Origin: Janthinobacterium sp. BJB426
Lineage (GTDB): Bacteria > Pseudomonadota > Gammaproteobacteria > Burkholderiales > Burkholderiaceae_D
Direction: 5' to 3'
Assembly: GCF_002735705.1 (NCBI RefSeq)
Contig: NZ_PDZL01000006.1
Coordinates: 186,001-250,000 of the forward strand
Length of the DNA stretch: 64,000 nt
Positions 53,219 to 61,916 of the stretch are shown here, piece after piece. Made by a program: the position numbers and the translations under genes. The notes under the pieces are model-generated. The model was given only the letters and a program-made list of their open reading frames with translations, did not search any database and was not told the origin of the DNA. Each line of letters starts with the position of its first letter. Positions within the stretch are counted from its first letter, which is position 1.

Positions 53219-54054
53219 CACGCCTCAGCTTTGAACACATCATCCGCCAGATACAGGAACTGCCTTCGCTGCCCGTGGTGGTGCTGGAGCTGCTGTCGAG
53301 TATGGACCAGGATGACACGGACGTGCATGTGCTGGCGCAAAAGATCGAACTGGACCAGGCCCTGGCGGCAAAGACCTTGCGCATCGCCAACTCCTCGTTC
53401 TACGGCATGCAATCGAAGGTCACCAGCATTCCGCAAGCCGTTTCCGTGCTGGGTTTTCACAGCATCCGCACCGTCGTCACGGCCTGCGCCCTGACGAGCA
53501 GCTTTGCACCCGTCAGCGGCGGCTTCGATTTCCAGGCGTTCTGGCGCCATTCGCTGGCCACGGCCATCGCCGCGCGCCTGCTGGCGCCGCACTTGCGCGT
53601 CAATCCCGAGACGGCATTCACGGCGGGTCTGCTGCACGACCTGGGCACCCTGGTGCTGGTGACGCGCTTCCCGGCCGAGCACGCGCTCGTGCGCAGCCAC
53701 CGCCAGGCGCATGACTGCCAGATGGCCGAGGCGGAACTGGCCGTCATCGGCATCGATCACGCGCAGGTGGGCAGCGCCCTGGCCGCCTACTGGAAGTTTC
53801 CCGAGGCGATACAGCAGGCGGTGGCCGACCACCACGCCATCGACCGCCTGGACGCAGGCGGCTTGCCGCTGGCCGTGCACCTGGCCAATGCCGTCGCCCT
53901 GGCGCTCGACCTGGCCAACATCGACGATGCGCTGGTGCCGCCCCTGTCGCCCGCGGGCTGGCGCAGCGTCGCCCTGGACGAGCCGGCCTGGCTGGCGCTG
54001 CTGGGGCAAACGGAACACACCTTCGATGAAATGTCGCGGATCATGCTGGCATGA
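53215..54054 (+). CDS. HDOD-domain signalling protein
   Basis: A 279-residue HDOD protein: IQELPSLPVVVLELLSSMDQ at the N-terminus, VLAQKIELDQALAAKTLRIA followed by NSSFYGM, and LLHDLGTLVL near residue 145. HDOD domains resemble HD hydrolases but usually lack activity and act as signalling scaffolds in bacterial regulation. Coupled to neighbours by ATGA overlaps. Confidence 0.9.
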   Translation: MTRLSFEHIIRQIQELPSLPVVVLELLSSMDQDDTDVHVLAQKIELDQALAAKTLRIANSSFYGMQSKVTSIPQAVSVLGFHSIRTVVTACALTSSFAPVSGGFDFQAFWRHSLATAIAARLLAPHLRVNPETAFTAGLLHDLGTLVLVTRFPAEHALVRSHRQAHDCQMAEAELAVIGIDHAQVGSALAAYWKFPEAIQQAVADHHAIDRLDAGGLPLAVHLANAVALALDLANIDDALVPPLSPAGWRSVALDEPAWLALLGQTEHTFDEMSRIMLA

Positions 54055-55532
54055 ACAGGATAGAGTCCATGGAAACCGATGCAGGAAAGGCATTGCCCGC
54101 CACGCCGGAACGCCGCCAGGGAGATTCCATCGCGCTGTCGGCGTTTTTCGATGGACATCCCGTGGCCACCTTCGCCATCGACACGGACCACGTGGTAACG
54201 CACTGGAACAGCGCCTGCGAACAGTTGCTGGGCTTTACGGCCGCCGAGATGGTCGGCACGCGCGACCACTGGAAGGCGTTTTATCCGCAGCCGCGCGCCT
54301 GCCTGGCCGATCTGCTGGTGGCCGACGATATCGCGTTCGGCGAAAATGAACTCTACCTTGGCAAGCTGAAGCGCTCTCCCGTGATTCCCGGCGCCTACGA
54401 AGCCGAGGATTACTTTGCCGATATCGGCCCCGACGGCCACTGGCTGCATTTCACGGCGGCGCCCCTGCGCGACCGCCAGGGACGCCTGGTAGGCGCCATC
54501 GAAACCCTGCGCGACGTGAGCGAGCGGCGCCTGGCGGAACTGGCGCTGCGCAAGGCGCACGACAACCTGGAACACCTGGTGGCCAAGCGCACGGCCCAGC
54601 TGGCGGAAATGAACGAGCGCCTGGCCGATGATATCCGCCAGCGCCAGATCGCCGATCTGGAATTGCGCGAGCGCAACCTGGCCCTGACGGAATTGAACAG
54701 CAAGCTGTCGCTGGCCCAGCAAAAGCTGCTGCAATCGGAAAAACTGGCCTCGATCGGCCAGCTGGCCGCCGGCGTGGCGCACGAGATCAACAATCCCATC
54801 GGCTATGTGTTTTCCAATGTCGGCACCCTGGAAGGCTACCTGGATGACCTGTTCAGCATGCTCGACGCCTACGAGGAAGCGGAGCCGGCCGTCGCCGACC
54901 CCGTGGTGGCGGCGCGCCTGCGGGCGCTGCGTGAGCAGATCGACCTGGACTTCCTGCGCACCGACATACCGATGCTGATGGGCGAGTCGAAGGAAGGCAT
55001 TTCGCGCGTGCGCCGCATCGTGCAGGACCTGAAGGATTTTTCGCGCACGGATGCGCACCAGGAGTGGGTCTGGGCCGACCTGCGCCAGGGCATCGACACC
55101 ACGCTCAATATCGTGAATAACGAAGTCAAGTACAAGGCCGACGTGGTGCGCGAGTATGGCGACATTCCCGATATCGAATGCCAGCCTTCCGAGCTGAACC
55201 AGGTGATCATGAACCTGGTCGTCAACGCGGCCCACGCCATGGGCGAGGCGCGCGGACGCATCACCCTGCGCACGGGCAGCGACAACGCGGCGGAAGTGTG
55301 GATCGAGGTCGAGGACACGGGCGGCGGCATCGCGCCCGAACACCTGTCGCGCATCTTCGACCCGTTCTTCACCACCAAGGCCGTCGGCAAGGGCACGGGG
55401 CTGGGCCTGTCGCTGGCCTACACGACGGTACAGAAACACCATGGCCGCATCGACGTGCGCAGCATCATCGGCCGCGGCACCACCTTCCGCATCACCTTGC
55501 CCGTGCGCCAGGCGCAGGCCGTCGCACCATGA
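54051..55532 (+). CDS. PAS-containing sensor histidine kinase
   Basis: A 493-residue soluble kinase without membrane segments. A PAS domain (about residues 25-165: [33 protein letters not shown]), a coiled coil (about 165-230), an H-box [20 protein letters not shown] with His244, then N, G1 and G2 boxes ([32 protein letters not shown]). It is the likely phosphodonor for the receivers in the same operon. ATGA overlaps link both neighbours. Confidence 0.92.
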   Translation: MNRIESMETDAGKALPATPERRQGDSIALSAFFDGHPVATFAIDTDHVVTHWNSACEQLLGFTAAEMVGTRDHWKAFYPQPRACLADLLVADDIAFGENELYLGKLKRSPVIPGAYEAEDYFADIGPDGHWLHFTAAPLRDRQGRLVGAIETLRDVSERRLAELALRKAHDNLEHLVAKRTAQLAEMNERLADDIRQRQIADLELRERNLALTELNSKLSLAQQKLLQSEKLASIGQLAAGVAHEINNPIGYVFSNVGTLEGYLDDLFSMLDAYEEAEPAVADPVVAARLRALREQIDLDFLRTDIPMLMGESKEGISRVRRIVQDLKDFSRTDAHQEWVWADLRQGIDTTLNIVNNEVKYKADVVREYGDIPDIECQPSELNQVIMNLVVNAAHAMGEARGRITLRTGSDNAAEVWIEVEDTGGGIAPEHLSRIFDPFFTTKAVGKGTGLGLSLAYTTVQKHHGRIDVRSIIGRGTTFRITLPVRQAQAVAP

Positions 55533-56860
55533 CCGAACAGGACAGCATGTATACGAGCACCAGCATCGCGCCGCCCACCATCCTGTGCGTCGACGACGAA
55601 CCGAATATCCTGTCCTCGCTGCGGCGTTTGTTCCGTCCGCACGGCTACCGCGTGCTGACGGCCGATGGCGGCGCGGCCGGCCTGGCCCTGCTCGAGAGCG
55701 AGACGGTGGACCTGGTCATCTCCGACATGCGCATGCCGCACATGGATGGCGCGCAATTCCTGGCCCAGGTGCGCCAGCGCTGGCCCTCCACCATGCGTTT
55801 GCTGCTGACCGGCTATGCCGACATTCAGTCCATCCTCGACGCCATCAACCAGGGCGAAATCTACCGCTACGTGACCAAGCCGTGGGACGACAACGATATC
55901 GTCCTGGTGGTGCGCCACGCGCTGGAACGGCGCGCGCTGGAGCAGGAAAAGCTGCGTCTGGAAGCGCTGACGGCCAGTCAGAACGTGGAACTTCAGGCGC
56001 TCAACGCCAGCCTGGAAGCGAAGGTGGCCACGCGCACGCAGCAGCTGAAACTGTCGCACGACGAGGTGCAGGCGGCCAATGAACGCCTGAAGGCCACGTT
56101 CGTGACGACGATCAAGGTGTTTTCCAACCTGATCGAGATGCGGGGCGGCAAGCTGGCCGGCCATGCGCGCAGGGTGGCCGAGCTGTCGCGCAAGCTGGCG
56201 CAGGCACTGGGCCTGGAAGGGCAGGAGGCGCGCGACGTGTTCATCGCGGCCCTGCTCAAGGATATAGGCAAACTCAGCTTGAGCGATGACGTGCTGGAAT
56301 TGCCGGCCAGCGCCTGGAATGGCGAGCAGCTGGCCGCCTTCCGCAAGCATCCGCTGCGCGCCGAACAACTGTTGATGGCGCTGGAGGAATTGCGCGCCGT
56401 CTCCGTGATCCTGCGCTCGCAGCTCGAGCGCTTCGACGGCGCCGGCTTTCCCGATGGCCTGGTGGGCCTGGCCATTCCCATGGGCGCGCGCATCCTGGCG
56501 CTGGCGTCGGACTATGACGGCTTGCAGATCGGCGCCATGGTGCAGCGCAGCCTGCGCGCCGACGAGGCCCGCACCCTGATCTATGACAGCGTCGGCAAGC
56601 GCTACGACCCCGCCGTGGTAGCCGCTTTCCGCGGCCTCATGGAAGAGACGGAGCCGCCGGCGCGCGACCTGACCGTGCTGTCGGGCCAGCTGGAGCCGGG
56701 CATGGTGCTGTCGCGCGACCTGATCAGCCGCGATGGCCTGATGCTGCTGGCCGCCGAACACGTGCTGACGGCGCGCGTGATCAGCCAGCTGCTCGACTTC
56801 GAAGGCAAGAATGGCGGACGCCTGAGTATCCGCGTGTACGCGCCCTTGAAGGAATGCTAG
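55529..56860 (+). CDS. response regulator with degenerate HD-GYP domain
   Basis: A 443-residue RpfG-like protein: receiver (about residues 15-135; Asp66 in LVISDMRMPH), coiled coil, HD-GYP-type domain (about 190-365), and a C-terminal module (about 380-443). Key catalytic residues are changed: the HD pair in LLHDIGK is LLKDIGK (Lys244), the HH before ERxDG is Gln-Leu (298-299), and GYP reads GFP (306-308). c-di-GMP hydrolysis is therefore doubtful. Last gene of the operon. Confidence 0.9.
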   Translation: MTEQDSMYTSTSIAPPTILCVDDEPNILSSLRRLFRPHGYRVLTADGGAAGLALLESETVDLVISDMRMPHMDGAQFLAQVRQRWPSTMRLLLTGYADIQSILDAINQGEIYRYVTKPWDDNDIVLVVRHALERRALEQEKLRLEALTASQNVELQALNASLEAKVATRTQQLKLSHDEVQAANERLKATFVTTIKVFSNLIEMRGGKLAGHARRVAELSRKLAQALGLEGQEARDVFIAALLKDIGKLSLSDDVLELPASAWNGEQLAAFRKHPLRAEQLLMALEELRAVSVILRSQLERFDGAGFPDGLVGLAIPMGARILALASDYDGLQIGAMVQRSLRADEARTLIYDSVGKRYDPAVVAAFRGLMEETEPPARDLTVLSGQLEPGMVLSRDLISRDGLMLLAAEHVLTARVISQLLDFEGKNGGRLSIRVYAPLKEC

Positions 56861-56870
56861 GGCGGGAAGG

Positions 56871-58199
56871 CTAGGGCGCTGCCTGGGCCGCCGCCGGTGT
56901 GACGGGCAGGTGCACGGTAAAACGCGTGCCGCGGCCCACTTCCGAGGCCACTTCGATGCGTCCGCCGTGCTTGTTGACGATGCCGTACGACAGCGACAGG
57001 CCCAGGCCCGTGCCGCTGCCGACGGCCTTGGTGGTGAAGAACGGCTCGAAGATGCGCTTCAGGTGCTCGGGCGCGATGCCGGCGCCCGTGTCGCCGATTT
57101 CCACCCACACCCAGTCGCCCGCGTGCCCCGTGCGGATGCTGATCACGCCGTCGCTGCTGATGGCCTGGCCTGCGTTGACGAGCAGGTTCATGAAGACCTG
57201 GTTCAGCTGCGACGCCAGGCACAGTATCTGCGGCAGCTCGCCATAGTGTTTTTCGATGCGCGCCTTGTATTTCAATTCGTTGGCGACGATATTCAGGGTG
57301 CTGTCCAGGCCAGCATGCAGGCTGGCCACTTGCCAGTCCGTCTCGCCCACGTGGGAAAAATCTTTCAGCGCCTGCACGATGTCGCGCACGCGCTTCAAGC
57401 CATCCATCGATTCGCGCACCAGGTCGCCGATGTCGTCCTGCAGGAAGGCCAGGTCGGCCTGCGCGCGCACCTGGGTCACTCTGCCGGCCAGGGCCGGGCC
57501 ATCGAGCGGCTCGCCCATCGCCGCTTCATACTGGGCGATGACGTCGAACAGGGTGCCGACATAGCCTTGCAGCGAACTCATGTTGGAATTGACGAAGCCG
57601 ATCGGGTTATTGATTTCATGCGCGATGCCGGCCGCCAGCTGGCCGATGGAGGCCATCTTTTCCGATTGCAGCAGCTGGTCGTGGGCTTCTTGCAACTTGC
57701 TGATCAGTAGTTGCTGCTCTTCGCCGCGCGCCTGCAGCATCGCCTCCATGCCCTTGCGTTCCGTGATGTCCGTCAGCGAGCCGATCACCTCGAACGGCAC
57801 GCCGTGATCGTCGCGCACGAGGCGCAGGCTGTCGTGCATCCACAGATAGCTGCCGTCGCGCACGCGGAAGCGGTACTCGTAGGCGCGCGCGCCTTCGACG
57901 AAGATCTGCGCCAGGCTGGAAAAGATGCCGGGCGCATCGTCGGGGTGGATGTGGTCGAACCAGAAATTGGGATCGGCAACCATCTCCTCTGGCTGGTAGC
58001 CCAGCACGTTGAGGGCATTGTTGCTGACAAAGGTCATCTTGAAGTCGCCGCTGGGCACGGTGCAATAGATGATGGAGGGCGTATTGTCGAGCAGGTATTG
58101 CAGGCGCACGGCCGTGGCGGCCGACGCGTCATCGCCAGGCGCCGCGCCGGCATGCCGGCCGGTATCGGGAGTGGAAAGGTCGAAATCCTCGAACTGCAT
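56871..58199 (-). CDS. PAS-containing sensor histidine kinase, convergent to the operon
   Basis: A 442-residue soluble kinase. PAS/PAC domain about residues 30-160 (SIIYCTVPSGDFKMTFVSNN, YRFRVRDGSYLWMHDSLRLV), a short coiled coil, H-box [20 protein letters not shown], then N, G1 and G2 boxes. Its kinase core is very like that of the operon kinase at 54051, suggesting duplication. The start at 58199 has GAGGTG upstream. Convergent to the operon with 10 bases between stops. Confidence 0.92.
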   Translation of the reverse strand: MQFEDFDLSTPDTGRHAGAAPGDDASAATAVRLQYLLDNTPSIIYCTVPSGDFKMTFVSNNALNVLGYQPEEMVADPNFWFDHIHPDDAPGIFSSLAQIFVEGARAYEYRFRVRDGSYLWMHDSLRLVRDDHGVPFEVIGSLTDITERKGMEAMLQARGEEQQLLISKLQEAHDQLLQSEKMASIGQLAAGIAHEINNPIGFVNSNMSSLQGYVGTLFDVIAQYEAAMGEPLDGPALAGRVTQVRAQADLAFLQDDIGDLVRESMDGLKRVRDIVQALKDFSHVGETDWQVASLHAGLDSTLNIVANELKYKARIEKHYGELPQILCLASQLNQVFMNLLVNAGQAISSDGVISIRTGHAGDWVWVEIGDTGAGIAPEHLKRIFEPFFTTKAVGSGTGLGLSLSYGIVNKHGGRIEVASEVGRGTRFTVHLPVTPAAAQAAP

Positions 58200-58286
58200 C
58201 GTCACACCTCGCTGCCTGCACGGCCTTGATGTCATCCTCGTTCGATTATGCCTGATTCCGCCTGCTTTGGGCCGCCATCGGCGCGC

Positions 58287-58967
58287 TCAAGGCGCCAGCG
58301 GCTGCTCGACGATCGCCATGCGCCGCGCGATGCGCTGCGCCGCTTGCGTGTCGCCCGCCTGTTCGGCGCGCAGGCGCTGCACGCCCAGCCACGCCAGCAG
58401 CGGCCGGCGCCAGCCCTGATCCGAGGCGGTGGCCACGGCCGTATCGAGCAGTTCCGGCGTGGCGCGGCCCGAGCGCAGCAGCACGCCGGCCGCCACCAGT
58501 TGCGACAGCGGATCCTTGATGGCGGCCACGGTGCTGGCGGCGGCCGTGTCGGAGCTGGCGCCGGCGGCCGCGCGCTGCGTTTCCGGCAGCAGGGCGACGT
58601 CTGCCGCCTGCGCCTTGCCGGCCAGCCAGGCCGCATACGCGCGGTCGGCGGCTGTCGCGTCAGCTTGCAGGGCGTCAAAGCCGGCGCAGTCCTCGAACGC
58701 CAGGCTGGCCACGCGCGCGGCGCAGCGCAGCAGTTCGATGCGCGCCACGAGTTCAAGCTTGCCCGTGCCGGCCACCTGGCTGCGGGCGCGCCGGAATTCC
58801 GTCTGCTCGACCAGGGCGTTGCCATTCAAGTAGGCCGCTTGAAAACGTTCGACGGAACTTTGCGCATTCATTTTCCAGTCCGGCACGGGCGGGCCGCTGG
58901 AGCAGGCTGCCAACGCGGTGCACAACAATGCGGCCAGGGCGGACAAGGTGACATTGCGTTTTCTCAT
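58287..58967 (-). CDS. hypothetical lipoprotein linked to the MCE system
   Basis: A 226-residue lipoprotein: signal peptide with lipobox LAAC (Cys near residue 22), then an all-helical, Ala-rich body (QADATAADRAYAAWLAGKAQ; QRLRAEQAGDTQAAQRIARR). Its start overlaps the MCE gene end by four bases, so it belongs to that transport cluster, although it does not look like the usual ABC_trans_aux lipoprotein. Function unknown. Confidence 0.75.
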   Translation of the reverse strand: MRKRNVTLSALAALLCTALAACSSGPPVPDWKMNAQSSVERFQAAYLNGNALVEQTEFRRARSQVAGTGKLELVARIELLRCAARVASLAFEDCAGFDALQADATAADRAYAAWLAGKAQAADVALLPETQRAAAGASSDTAAASTVAAIKDPLSQLVAAGVLLRSGRATPELLDTAVATASDQGWRRPLLAWLGVQRLRAEQAGDTQAAQRIARRMAIVEQPLAP

Positions 58968-59986
58968 GGCAGTTTGATCTCCGGATTGCGCTTGAACGGC
59001 CATTTGCGGTTGATTTCATTGACCAGTTGCTCGACCTTGCGCAGATTGCTTTCCACGTCGGCGCGCAGCGGACCCAGGTCGGCTGTGGCCGCCTTGGCAT
59101 TGGCACCCACGGCTTGCGCCTCGACCAGCACGGCGTCGACTTTTTTCAGGCTGTTGCGCGTGTCGGCCAGCAGCGCGTTCAGCTGCACGATGGTCGCCTG
59201 CGCATCCGTCATCACGCCTTTTTCGCCGAAGACGCGCGTATCGGCATTGGCCACCAGGCCATCCGTGCGGCGCGCCAGCTGGTCGGCCGTGATCAGCAGG
59301 GCGTTGGCCCGCTCGATCAGCAGGCGCGACTGTTTGTCGTCGCCCGTCAGCAAGCCCATGGCACCGCCCGGACCGCTGAGCTTGCCGGTCACGGCCTGCA
59401 CATTGCGCATGGTGCCGTCGAGCGCGGAATCGGTACCCGTCAGGTTGCCCAGGTTGTTGAGCAAATCCTTGGCGGCGGCCAGCAGGCGGGGAATTTCCGC
59501 TGCCATGTCGCCTACCAGCAAGTCGCGCGTGGCATCGTCGGGCAGCGGCGGGTCCGTCAGGATGCCGCTGTAGGCGCGCAGCTTGGCGCCGCCCACGATG
59601 CCCCGTTCCAGGGTGAAGATGGAGCTGGTGCGCAGCCAGTGCGCGTCTTTTCGCGGCACGTCGATGATGACGCGCGCGCGACCGTCCGGCGCCAGTTCGA
59701 TACGCTGCACGCGGCCGATGGGAAAGCCGGAAAAGGTCAGGTCGGCGCCCACGCCGACGCCGTCGGAATCGTCGGCCGTCAGCACCAGGGTCTGCGTTGC
59801 CTCAAAGGCGCCGCGCGCATACATCAGGTAGACGACGGAGCCGACCACCAGCACGAACATGAAGACGAGCAGAATGGCCGCCTTCAATTCGGCGTGGCGC
59901 ACGGGCGGCGGGGCGGGCAGGACAGCGTCGGGCGCCGTGACGTCGGTCTGGTCGGGATTCGGTGGCTGGCTCTGGCTCTGGCTCAT
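58964..59986 (-). CDS. MCE/MlaD-family lipid-transport protein
   Basis: A 340-residue protein anchored by one N-terminal membrane helix (about residues 33-54; ILLVFMFVLVVGSVVYLMYA), with one MCE domain (about 60-140; GVGVGADLTFSGFPIGRVQR) and a long helical C-terminus. MCE proteins form hexameric rings or tunnels that carry lipids between membranes. It lies between a permease gene and a lipoprotein gene. Confidence 0.88.
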   Translation of the reverse strand: MSQSQSQPPNPDQTDVTAPDAVLPAPPPVRHAELKAAILLVFMFVLVVGSVVYLMYARGAFEATQTLVLTADDSDGVGVGADLTFSGFPIGRVQRIELAPDGRARVIIDVPRKDAHWLRTSSIFTLERGIVGGAKLRAYSGILTDPPLPDDATRDLLVGDMAAEIPRLLAAAKDLLNNLGNLTGTDSALDGTMRNVQAVTGKLSGPGGAMGLLTGDDKQSRLLIERANALLITADQLARRTDGLVANADTRVFGEKGVMTDAQATIVQLNALLADTRNSLKKVDAVLVEAQAVGANAKAATADLGPLRADVESNLRKVEQLVNEINRKWPFKRNPEIKLP

Positions 59987-60041
59987 GGCTTCTGGCTCTC
60001 GTATGGATGGTTCGGGGATCGCTGGCGGTGGCGGCGGGGCA

Positions 60042-60860
60042 TCAGTAGTAATTGCCCATCAGCGAAGCCACTTCGACCAGCAGGATGACGGAAAACAGGC
60101 GCAGCATTTCAGACAGTCCGTGCGCGGCCCACAGGCGGTTGCGCCGGCCATGCGGCTCTTCCGGGTAGTAGGACGAGGCCAGCGGGATCAGGGCCACTGC
60201 AAAGCTGAAGAAGATGACCTTGAGCATCAGGATCAGGGCCACGGCCGGATTGAAGATCTGCCCCACGACGCGCGTGTAGCCTTGCAGCGCCCACGGGGTA
60301 AAACCGTAGATGGTGATGTAGGCGAGGATCAGCGAAGTGACGCAGCTGACGATGGCCAGCATCCACACGGCAAAGATGCCGGACATGACGCGTGGAAAGT
60401 ACTCGCGGCGCAGCAGGTCGACACCCTGGCGCTGCATGGTATCGAGCATGCCGGAAGAGCGCATTTGCGCAAACGCAATGCCGTCGGGCAGGGTCAGGCG
60501 CAGCGCAACGAACAGGGCGGCCGTCAGCGGTATCAATTCCAGCACCAGCACGCGCACCACCATTTCCAGCGCATAGCGCGACAGGCCGTAGCTTTGCGCG
60601 CTGACGACGACGATGCGTATCAGCACCAGGCTGACCAGCGCGCAGGCCACGCTGAACCACACGAGATTGGGCGCCGTATTGGTCACGAGGCGGTGCGCGA
60701 GGATGGGGCGGTTGTCGCGGTTATAGCTCGACGGCGACAGGGCCAGCGAAAACACGAGGATGGCGAAATGCAGCATGCGCCACCAGCTGACCAGCCAGGC
60801 CATGGTGGCCCGGTGCAGGCGGCGCAGGCTGATGATGAGGGAGACGGATAGGGTCATCAT
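60042..60860 (-). CDS. MlaE-type ABC permease
   Basis: A 272-residue membrane protein of the MlaE permease family with about five to six hydrophobic segments; the family's central stretch ELIPLTAALFVALRLTLPDG with FAQMRSSGMLDTMQRQGVDL and the ILMLKVIFFSFAVALIPL segment are present. It should partner an MlaF-type ATPase and the MCE protein, but no ATPase gene lies in or beside the cluster. Confidence 0.82.
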   Translation of the reverse strand: MMTLSVSLIISLRRLHRATMAWLVSWWRMLHFAILVFSLALSPSSYNRDNRPILAHRLVTNTAPNLVWFSVACALVSLVLIRIVVVSAQSYGLSRYALEMVVRVLVLELIPLTAALFVALRLTLPDGIAFAQMRSSGMLDTMQRQGVDLLRREYFPRVMSGIFAVWMLAIVSCVTSLILAYITIYGFTPWALQGYTRVVGQIFNPAVALILMLKVIFFSFAVALIPLASSYYPEEPHGRRNRLWAAHGLSEMLRLFSVILLVEVASLMGNYY

Positions 60861-60921
60861 GGCATCTTAACATTGGATGCGTTCGATACAAACGATTGTC
60901 CAGCCGTGCGCGGGTGGCCCG

Positions 60922-61788
60922 CTATTGCCCCGCCACGCTGGCGATGATGGCATCGGCCGCCGCGCGCACGCGGGCAGAGCGGTTCAGGTCGGCATGCATG
61001 ACCAGCCACACGTCGTAGCTTTCCGCCCGCTCGGGCCAGATGCGCACGAGGAGCGGGTCGATGTCGCCCAGGTGGGTGGCCAGCTCGGCCACGCCCAGGC
61101 CCGCGCGCGTGGCTTCCTGCAGCATCGCCGCCGAATTGACTTCCATGGCGACCCGGGCGTTGGCGACGGATTCGCCGGCCAGTTTTTCCGCGTGACGGGG
61201 CGCCACGGAATGGTGGTAGATGACGATGTCGTGGCCGGCCAGCGCCGTGCCGCGCACGGGTTCGCCCCGCTGCGCCAGGTAGGTTTTTGACGCGTACAGG
61301 CCCAGACTGCGCTTGACCAAGTGGCGCGAGATCAGGTCCGGGTCGGTGGGACGCACGCCGCGCACGGCCAGGTCCGCTTCGCGCCGCGTCAGGCTGGCCA
61401 GCTGCGGCGCCACGTGCAGCACGATGCGGATGTCCGGGTGGGCCGCGTGCAGCTGCTGCATGGCGCGGATGACGAAATGGCTGGCCATGGTGTCGGTGGT
61501 GGCCACGCGCACCAGGCCGGACAGGCGGTTGTCGACGCCCTGCATCTCGCGTTGCAGCTTGTCGGCCGCCCGTTCCATCGCTTCGGCTGCCGTGAGCGCC
61601 AGCTCGCCGGCCGGCGTGGGCACGTAGCCCGACGGCGTGCGCAGGAACAGGGTGGCGCCCAGCGAGCTTTCCAGCGTGGCCAGGCGGCGCCCGCAGGTGG
61701 CCTGGTCGATGCGCAGCAGGGCCGCCGCGCCGCGCAGGGTGCCGGCCCGGCCGATGGCGAGAAAGATGCGCGCGTTATCCCAATCCAT
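60922..61788 (-). CDS. LysR-family regulator
   Basis: A 288-residue LTTR: N-terminal helix-turn-helix (MDWDNARIFLAIGRAGTLRG, AAALLRIDQATCGRRL) and a sensor domain. The start at 61788 matches the family N-terminus; the frame is open for 13 more codons. It is divergent from the DHA2-type MFS gene, with clear TGCA-based dyads between, so it probably controls that exporter. Confidence 0.9.
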   Translation of the reverse strand: MDWDNARIFLAIGRAGTLRGAAALLRIDQATCGRRLATLESSLGATLFLRTPSGYVPTPAGELALTAAEAMERAADKLQREMQGVDNRLSGLVRVATTDTMASHFVIRAMQQLHAAHPDIRIVLHVAPQLASLTRREADLAVRGVRPTDPDLISRHLVKRSLGLYASKTYLAQRGEPVRGTALAGHDIVIYHHSVAPRHAEKLAGESVANARVAMEVNSAAMLQEATRAGLGVAELATHLGDIDPLLVRIWPERAESYDVWLVMHADLNRSARVRAAADAIIASVAGQ

Positions 61789-61819
61789 GAGCCCAGTCCA
61801 TATCCTTGTCCTTGTTTTC

Positions 61820-61886
61820 TGATGCAATTTTGCATCAAGGTGCCGATTTTATGCCTGTTTACTGCATCGTGCAACGCTCGCATAAT
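61820..61886 (+). promoter_or_regulatory. promoter with two TGCA-based dyads
   Basis: A perfect dyad TGATGCAA-TT-TTGCATCA lies at 61820-61837, and a related one, TGCA-TCG-TGCA, at 61863-61873. The promoter for the MFS gene, TTTACT (61858-61863) and CATAAT (61881-61886) with a 17-base spacer, has the second dyad inside its spacer, a repressor position. The LysR protein is the likely binder. Confidence 0.6.
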
Positions 61887-61916
61887 GGCTGCCCTTCTAT
61901 CCCTGCAAGGAATGCC

